In this document: piece after piece, positions 58,991 to 64,000 of the stretch
Position numbering within the stretch: position 1 is the first letter of the stretch
How the letters are laid out: the number at the start of each line of letters is the position of its first letter
From: Parastagonospora avenae f. sp. tritici 18332-5
Taxonomy: Eukaryota; Ascomycota; Dothideomycetes; Pleosporales; Phaeosphaeriaceae
Direction of reading: 5' to 3'
Length of the DNA stretch: 64,000 nucleotides
NCBI GenBank assembly: GCA_022559985.1
Contig: JAFJTR010000014.1
Coordinates: 434,001 to 498,000 of the forward strand
The notes under the pieces: generated by a model
What the model was told of the DNA's origin: nothing
What the model saw: only the letters and a program-made list of their open reading frames with translations
Databases searched by the model: none
Translations under genes and position numbers: made by a program

Positions 58991-59809
58991 ATGGCCGCCC
59001 TGAAGGAAGACGCTGGCCCCCGCGACGCGAAACCTTCCGATGCCGCTGCGTCGCCCCTGGTCCGCGTCATGCGCGAGTTCGAGGAACTGGTGAGGACCTT
59101 TGAGACCGGCTTGCTGCTTTCCCTCGACGTCTTAGGATCCGACCACCTAGACGGCGCCCACCGGGACGACATCCGCCGCAAGGCCTGCCGTCTGGCCATC
59201 TCGGACCTCAGCAACAAGTACACGCGCAAGCACATCAGCCGGTCGCTGCTCGAGGCCGAGTCCGCGGGAAAACGCGTCGAAGAGCAGCTGCACGCCCTGT
59301 CCCTGAATGGCCCTCCCGACGACGAGGACGACGACCTGGGCAGCATGCACAATGGCTACTTCCGCCTGTACTCGACCGAGCTATTCGACCTCCTGGGTCA
59401 GCCTACCGACCTGCGCTTCGGCTCCCTGAGATTCCACAAGCAACACTCGAGCCCCGGGCCCAGCGTCGCACCGCAGGACGCGCAGTCACCCTGGGTACAT
59501 GTCGAGCTCGCCCTGAATAACTCTTTCTTCGTCGCCGACTCCATGGAGACGCTGCCGTACCACACCTTCCGATTGCCCACCACACCGTCGCTACAGAACC
59601 GGGGCATACTGAGCAGAAGAGCAGAAGACGATGGCGCATTCCCTGATTTTGACTCGTGGCTACTCTTCACATTCCTCGGCAACGGCTGCATCAAGCTAGA
59701 GGTCCCCATCGAGATGTGCGCCGACGTCTACGGCGAACGCCTGCAGGGCCGCGAGAACGAGGAGGTCGTCTTCTGGGGCTTCTTTGTCGACGATGAATTG
59801 GATTCATAG
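58991..59809 (+). CDS. Unknown 272-residue protein
   Basis: Single-exon frame starting MAALKEDAGPRDAK; GC-rich with strong C/G third-position preference, unlike the decayed frames of the window. An N-terminal helical part (VRVMREFEELVRTFETGLLLSLDVLG) contains KACRLAISDLSNKY and is followed by an acidic loop (PPDDEDDDLG). The rest is beta-rich (FRLYSTELFDLLGQPTDLRFGSLRFH, VHVELALNNSFFVADSMETLPYHTFRLP, WLLFTFLGNGCIKLEVP) and ends VVFWGFFVDDELDS. No family is recognised. The even composition and lack of low complexity suggest a real, folded protein. Confidence 0.75.
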   Translation: MAALKEDAGPRDAKPSDAAASPLVRVMREFEELVRTFETGLLLSLDVLGSDHLDGAHRDDIRRKACRLAISDLSNKYTRKHISRSLLEAESAGKRVEEQLHALSLNGPPDDEDDDLGSMHNGYFRLYSTELFDLLGQPTDLRFGSLRFHKQHSSPGPSVAPQDAQSPWVHVELALNNSFFVADSMETLPYHTFRLPTTPSLQNRGILSRRAEDDGAFPDFDSWLLFTFLGNGCIKLEVPIEMCADVYGERLQGRENEEVVFWGFFVDDELDS

Positions 59810-60279
59810 CGTTCTTCCATGTTGGGACCGGAGTTGAGGGACAAAGCTAGACTGGGCTTTGGATTGGCGTCAGGCGCTTTGGGAACATTGGGCGCGCTCG
59901 GTTTATTCGATTGGCTGCCAAGAATGTGCAGGAAAAGGCACTCATGACTGGACACGAATTTCCTTATCGTCAATATTTACTTCTCCCGAACTAGGGCATA
60001 TCTCTACCCTTTCGGCTGTCTTTCCCACCACATTCTTACGTTTGTGGATGTTTGGGCGGCACTTTGCATAGCATATTACCTTCAAAAGGCGGACAGAGAG
60101 GTAGATGGTTAAACAGCATCAATACGCGCACGAAACATGATATACTTCGAATCTAGTGGTAGACAGCACGACGAATCACATGCGCGGAGCAACGTTGTTC
60201 CGAAGTTTTGCCGCTCTCACCTTCAATCTTTGACGTTTGGTTTCTTCCACTGCGCCACAACAACACTCTAACAACTGCC
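59810..60279. other. Intergenic
   Basis: About 470 bases; no coding signal. The last 30 bases before the next start are CA-rich, typical of a fungal leader. Confidence 0.4.
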
Positions 60280-61050
60280 ATGGCTGCTGCTCCGTCAAAT
60301 ACAACTTCCAATGCTGTGAGCATCCCCGCCGCGGGCGTTTCTGAGTTCAGACTCGGCGAAGACAAAAACTCCGACCTCAGCGACAGCGACCAATCAGAGC
60401 ACAGCGAGCGCAGCCTCTCACCACAGAGTGGGACGAAACCATCAAAAGCGAAGAAGAGGAAGGCGCGCAAGCAAGTCGGTGCGCTGACCGATGAGCTGGA
60501 CACGTTGCTCGGTGCTGCATTCCAGGCACCTAATGGCGACGCCGTCACGTCTGACGTTCCTGGTACGTGTAAGAAATCCTCGCGTGCCAGCAAGGCGCAT
60601 GCAAGCGACTGCATCTGTCTATTGACGAGCCGGGGTACCAGGGAAATGTGCTGACAGCGTGACACAGGCAATATCGACCAGACGTCTGGGGATTTGAGCA
60701 TGGAGGTCGACACGGAGAAGAGATTGCGTACGTCTTTTTATTCATTTCTGCAGTCACAGATTGATGGAGTCTCCATGCCATGTATGAATACTAATTCTAC
60801 ATGCACAGCTAAACGCACCCGCCAAAACATGATCAAGATGGAAAAACGCAAACTCGCACGTGAGCGCCAGAAGCAGAATCGACCCTTCCAGCAACCTGCT
60901 CCTGCACAGCAGAAACCCCTCACAGCAGAGGGACAGAAAAAGCAGCAGAAGCAGAGCAAGAAGAACGCGGGCCTGGCGAGGAGAGAGCGGAAGGAGAAGG
61001 CGCGGGCACGGAGAGCACTTGGGCTGGGCGAGGAGATGGCGGTTGATTAG
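60280..61050 (+). CDS. Small basic nuclear-type protein
   Basis: Three exons, 60280-60562, 60668-60727 and 60809-61050, giving 194 residues. Both introns have GTACGT donors and CACAG acceptors and keep phase 1. An N-terminal Ser/Asp-rich acidic part (LSDSDQSEHSERSLSP) is followed by KAKKRKARKQ, a short helix (LTDELDTLLGAAF), then a strongly basic C-terminal half with TRQNMIKMEKRKLARERQKQ and NAGLARRERKEKARARRALG. Bipartite basic clusters suggest nuclear or nucleolar location, and the composition resembles ribosome-biogenesis accessory factors; this is inference. No named domain recognised. Confidence 0.7.
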
Positions 61051-61306
61051 TGTAGCTTTCGACGTGGAGGAATGTCGAGTATGAAAAATCGATGACTGGA
61101 CGCCGTAGGAGTTGTCGCCGGGTGCAAGTATTCTGCCCTCTGAATGCTCGTAATATTCGAGTTCGCAGCTGCCGTTTGTCTCTCACCTTGCCATCATGTT
61201 GCCAAGACTCGCTAGCACCCACACCCTCTTCATCTTCTATCACCTTTTCTTACTTTGATCTTAAACTTCCGACACACACACGACAATTCGACTGCCAGTG
61301 CTCAAG

Positions 61307-61921
61307 ATGCCTCGCATCAAGAGACAGCCGCGCGTCAAGAAAGAGCCGCGTTCCGACGACGACCCGCATACGACTGCGTCGATGGGAACATCTCAGCGAC
61401 CGATCACCATCGATGAAGTTCCCGTTGATTTTGGAGCGCCTCCCACGAGAACAGTTGAAGGCGGTATGGTGCTCGAGTCGCTCAGAGAGAGGATGGAGAG
61501 GGTCAAGAGGGGGCAGGGATTCAAGAAGGAGAAGCAGGGAGCTGGCACTAGGATGAAGAGTGAGGATTTGGGACAGACAGACCCGAGGCCTAGGACATCG
61601 GACCGCCCTGGAACTGAGACGAAAGAACGATTCAAGAAAGAGGGGAGGTAAGAGTCTGACGCCATGGAAGTCGACGACGATTCGGCTCGCAACCCTGGAG
61701 TTCCTAATCCAACGGCGGCGACGGCAGCTACAGGCAGAGTCGCAATGCGAACTGCGAAGAAGCAGGAGCGAAAAAGTGCCCGCGACGCGATCAGGGCTGT
61801 TTGGACGGGCGCTGAAAAGACCCAAGAAATCCTCATGAACCGTCTTCCAGACGCATCTGAGTGTGTTGCTTTCGTCACGGTAGTCATGGATAAAGCAGAG
61901 GAGCTGGAATTGATTGAATAA
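61307..61921 (+). CDS. Lys/Arg-rich protein, unknown
   Basis: Starts MPRIKRQPRVKKEPRSDDD. The frame is interrupted by TAA at 61649, but a 90-nt intron from 61648 (GTAAGA) to 61737 (GGCAG) with a CCTAATCC branch point removes it and keeps register. The exons would be 61307-61647 and 61738-61921, 174 residues. Residues include SUMO-like KxE sites (VKKEP, RMKSED), a helical part (MVLESLRERMERVKRG) and a C-terminal helix ending EELELIE. Alternatively the intron is not real and the TAA is another C-to-T nonsense change, because the putative intron also reads as coding-like (MEVDDDSARNPG). The stop at 61919 lies in the same register as the next frame, so the two could even be one former gene. Confidence 0.45.
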
Positions 61922-61948
61922 GCGAGAGGGAAGGGAAAGAAAAAGAGA

Positions 61949-63058
61949 ATGTGGTCTAGGCACCACAGAGCTCTGGAAGCAGTCCGAAATTTGCCTCTCT
62001 TTCGCGCACGTTGCAACACCACCGCGGACCGAAAATTGACAAAGGCCAACAATGCTCTCTCACGTCCGAGACGTCTGGACGCCACACAGTCTGTGGCCCG
62101 CTTGAAACGACCCCGTTTTCCCGCTGTCGAGATGAGACCGGTGGACGATGATGCATCATCCATCCTGGCTGAAGCCACAAATGGTCTCTTGATCGACGAT
62201 GACGATTATGGTAACGATGAAGATGATATGACTCTCGGTTTACCAGTGTTGGGACGTCCCACATCTGGAACCTTTGAGAAGGTTCCTTCGACGGAGTCGG
62301 GAGTTCCGGTCAAAAGTGAGCTCTCGATGGGCAGTTCTGCCACTACTGGACATCTGAGACAATTTCATCAGAAACATGCCTTGATCTGGGAAGACCATGA
62401 GAGTGCCATGTGACGCCACTTCCAAGGCAGAGGGTTCCCCGAAGCTGTCTATAGCACCAAACTCGTGATCCAAAGGAAGGGTTTCCAAGCTCAGGCGGTG
62501 AATGAAATACAGGTGGAAGAAGCGCGATGGACTACGGAGCAGCACCTCGACGGTGGTGCCCGTACTTGTATCACTGACTTTGGTGGTACTGCCTTTGGTA
62601 CAGAGGAGTTCCCTTCGGATGGACTATGGGAGCTATCATCAACAAAGCTCTAGCACTACTACCAAGACGCGCACAGCTGGGATCAGCTTGGCTGGATTCC
62701 TGGTGGATATCTTCGCATCCGTCAGTTGCGCATCCCTCGCAAAAACGAAGACACATTCCAAGCTTAAGTCGTTGTTGAGTTTGGCGCCAGTACTTTTACC
62801 GCACTCCAAGCCACCGTGCCACTCTTCACGACCAGCGAGTCTCTGGAATTTGTAGCTCAGCATGGCGAAAGTTACACAAAGCAAGAGGCTGTGGTCAGGT
62901 TGAGATTCTTCCAAGGTGGTCATGTCCAGGTCGTGTTTCCTGCTGCTCATTTGATCAAGATAGACAACGGATGCGATCCTCGTCGCGCTTACGGGCAGCT
63001 CGTCGAGTTCGCGGGAGTGTCCATGAGCAAGATTGACTTAACATGGAGGACTCCGTGA
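61949..63058 (+). pseudogene. Reading frame with three in-frame stops
   Basis: One register is protein-like from about 61922 to 63058. It includes RFPAVEMRPVDDDASSIL, an acidic stretch, FHQKHALIWEDHESAM, then TGA at 62411, HFQGRGFPEAVYSTKLV, TAG at 62651, HYYQDAHSWDQLGWIPGG, TAA at 62765, and VVVEFGASTF through FFQGGHVQVVFPAAHLIKID to a final TGA at 63056. No frameshift is needed and no splice pair removes the stops cleanly. Each stop is one C-to-T change from CGA, CAG or CAA. The last part looks beta-rich and folded. Family not recognised. The start is uncertain; the frame is open from 61922. Confidence 0.6.
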
Positions 63059-63420
63059 TGAACCTGGCAGCCATGTCACTGAAGATGAACATAGCTCAAG
63101 GATGGACCGGTGAATGGAGGCATGAAATCGGACCGTGGCCATAATATGGTTGTAGACAACTAGCTTCACTGGACCTTGACCGGCACCATACTACTTGTAG
63201 CATACTAAAATTCTCATAATAACTTTCGAAATTGAGAGTGCCTCTGACCCTAACCTTCCGTGTTCTTCTGCTGTCTCAGAGCCGCTTTCACCGCCACCTA
63301 GCTTTCACGCACTTGGCCGCCAAGCCGCCAGTGCACCTTCTCTCTACACAAACACTTCCCGTATTCAAAGACTAGCGATTGACCACACCTGCTCAAATTC
63401 CTTGAGTAGATATCCACTGC
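63059..63420. other. Intergenic
   Basis: About 360 bases without coding signal; CT-rich stretch near 63240-63300 fits a promoter. Confidence 0.35.
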
Positions 63421-64000
63421 ATGCCCGGTTCAACCGAAGCGCGCGAAGAGCACTACCGCCAAGTTCGAGAAGCCTGTCTGCGCCAGTGGTTCTCGGAAAC
63501 AAAGTCCAACGACGAAAACACTCGACTCGCCGCTCAAGCTCGACTGTATGTATTGCTCATCGTGAGGAAGCATCGCGGTCAGCCTACAAGGCTGGAAGGA
63601 CAAAAGACGCACTGGGACGGATATGGGACCCAGGCCGCGACTGAGAGTTGGGTACAGATACTTCGAGGCGAGAAGGCTTTCACAGACGCATAAGTTGAGT
63701 TGTGGTCGGGTAAATGGAAGACCAAGATGTCACTGCACAAGCTTCTCGTAAACGACGCGTTCGACACCCCAGCAGACTTTTGGTGCACGCCAAAGTTGGA
63801 ACAGACCAAGGAGATAAACACACCCAAAACTGCAACAGATCCCCTACGAGATCGATTCCACCGCATCCGAGACGACACACTCCGCTCGTGGTATCTCGAG
63901 GCCAATTCCGCCGACAAGCAGACACGAAAGCATGCGAGAAGGCGACTGCAACTTCAACGCAACATTCGCGTTCGCCGTGCCGCGTTGGAAGAGTGCAAAC
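63421..64000 (+). pseudogene. Helical repeat-containing frame with one stop, 3' partial
   Basis: Starts MPGSTEAREEHYRQVREAC and stays in one register to the window end, with a single TAA at 63691 between FTDA and VELWSGKWKTKM. CAA to TAA would explain it. Two similar segments of about 45 residues are visible, one at the start (HYRQVREACLRQWFSETKS then TRLAAQARLYVLL) and one near the window end (RFHRIRDDTLRSWYLEANS then TRKHARRRLQLQ). They share the pattern LRxWxxExxSxDxxTRxxARxRL. The gene continues beyond the window. Function unknown. If the TAA is a true terminator, the first 90 residues form a short intact ORF. Confidence 0.5.

Noticed and set aside
61250..62178. Long minus-strand frames opposite the 61-62 kb genes
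   Set aside because: Leu/Ser/Arg-rich mirror frames of the plus-strand Lys/Glu-rich coding sequence.
23528..64000. Stop-codon reassignment or programmed readthrough as explanation for the repeated in-frame stops
   Set aside because: Intact genes in the same window (GFA1, SET1, RIB4, chitinase) use TAA or TAG as normal terminators, and the affected loci also contain occasional indels.
1..64000. CRISPR arrays, bacterial operons, prophage or insertion sequences
   Set aside because: The sequence is eukaryotic with spliceosomal introns; no spaced palindromic repeats or transposase genes were seen.

Overview
This is a window of a filamentous ascomycete (Pezizomycotina) nuclear genome. The evidence is short GT-AG introns (about 46-90 nt) with CTRAY-type branch points, a fungal GFA1, a KMT2/Set1 of fungal COMPASS layout, a fungal-type SLATT membrane protein, a subgroup-C (killer-toxin-alpha-like) GH18 chitinase and a LysM/CBM18 protein. 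A Dothideomycete is the best guess, but that is an inference. The window opens inside a vacuolar amino-acid transporter gene and ends inside an interrupted reading frame.

Layout. Positions 1-14 kb are a housekeeping block with intact genes: AVT3-like transporter, GFA1 (chitin precursor synthesis), lumazine synthase (riboflavin), SET1 (H3K4 methylation) and a SLATT-domain protein. Positions 14.4-23.2 kb form a chitin-interaction cluster. It holds a 14-exon, about 1529-residue secreted chitinase with an N-terminal part resembling NucA/NucB nucleases, an unknown 216-residue protein, and a 10-exon LysM protein with seven CBM18 modules. The last two are divergently transcribed across a shared 0.5 kb promoter region.

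Positions 23.5-48 kb are accessory in character: long gene-poor stretches, a 62-bp direct repeat around a 5S-rRNA-like relic, and several reading frames that stay in register for 0.5-1.1 kb but are broken by in-frame stops. Examples are two SET-domain genes, a BTB-like gene, a basic/Ser-rich gene and a coiled-coil gene. Nearly every internal stop is one C-to-T step from a Gln or Arg codon, which resembles RIP or deamination damage. Two other short genes in this block (a Q-rich disordered protein and a small hydrophilic protein) look intact.

Positions 49-61 kb return to intact genes: a C2H2 zinc-finger protein, a MYND-finger protein, two tandem related small Cys-rich ORFs, a 704-residue low-complexity protein, an unknown conserved-looking protein and a basic nuclear-type protein. 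The last 3 kb again show frames with C-to-T-type stops.

The most interesting parts are the nuclease-like/chitinase/LysM cluster with its unknown neighbour, and the consistent nonsense-mutation footprint that separates intact from decayed blocks. Exon boundaries were placed by eye from splice signals, phase and expected motifs; none has transcript support here.
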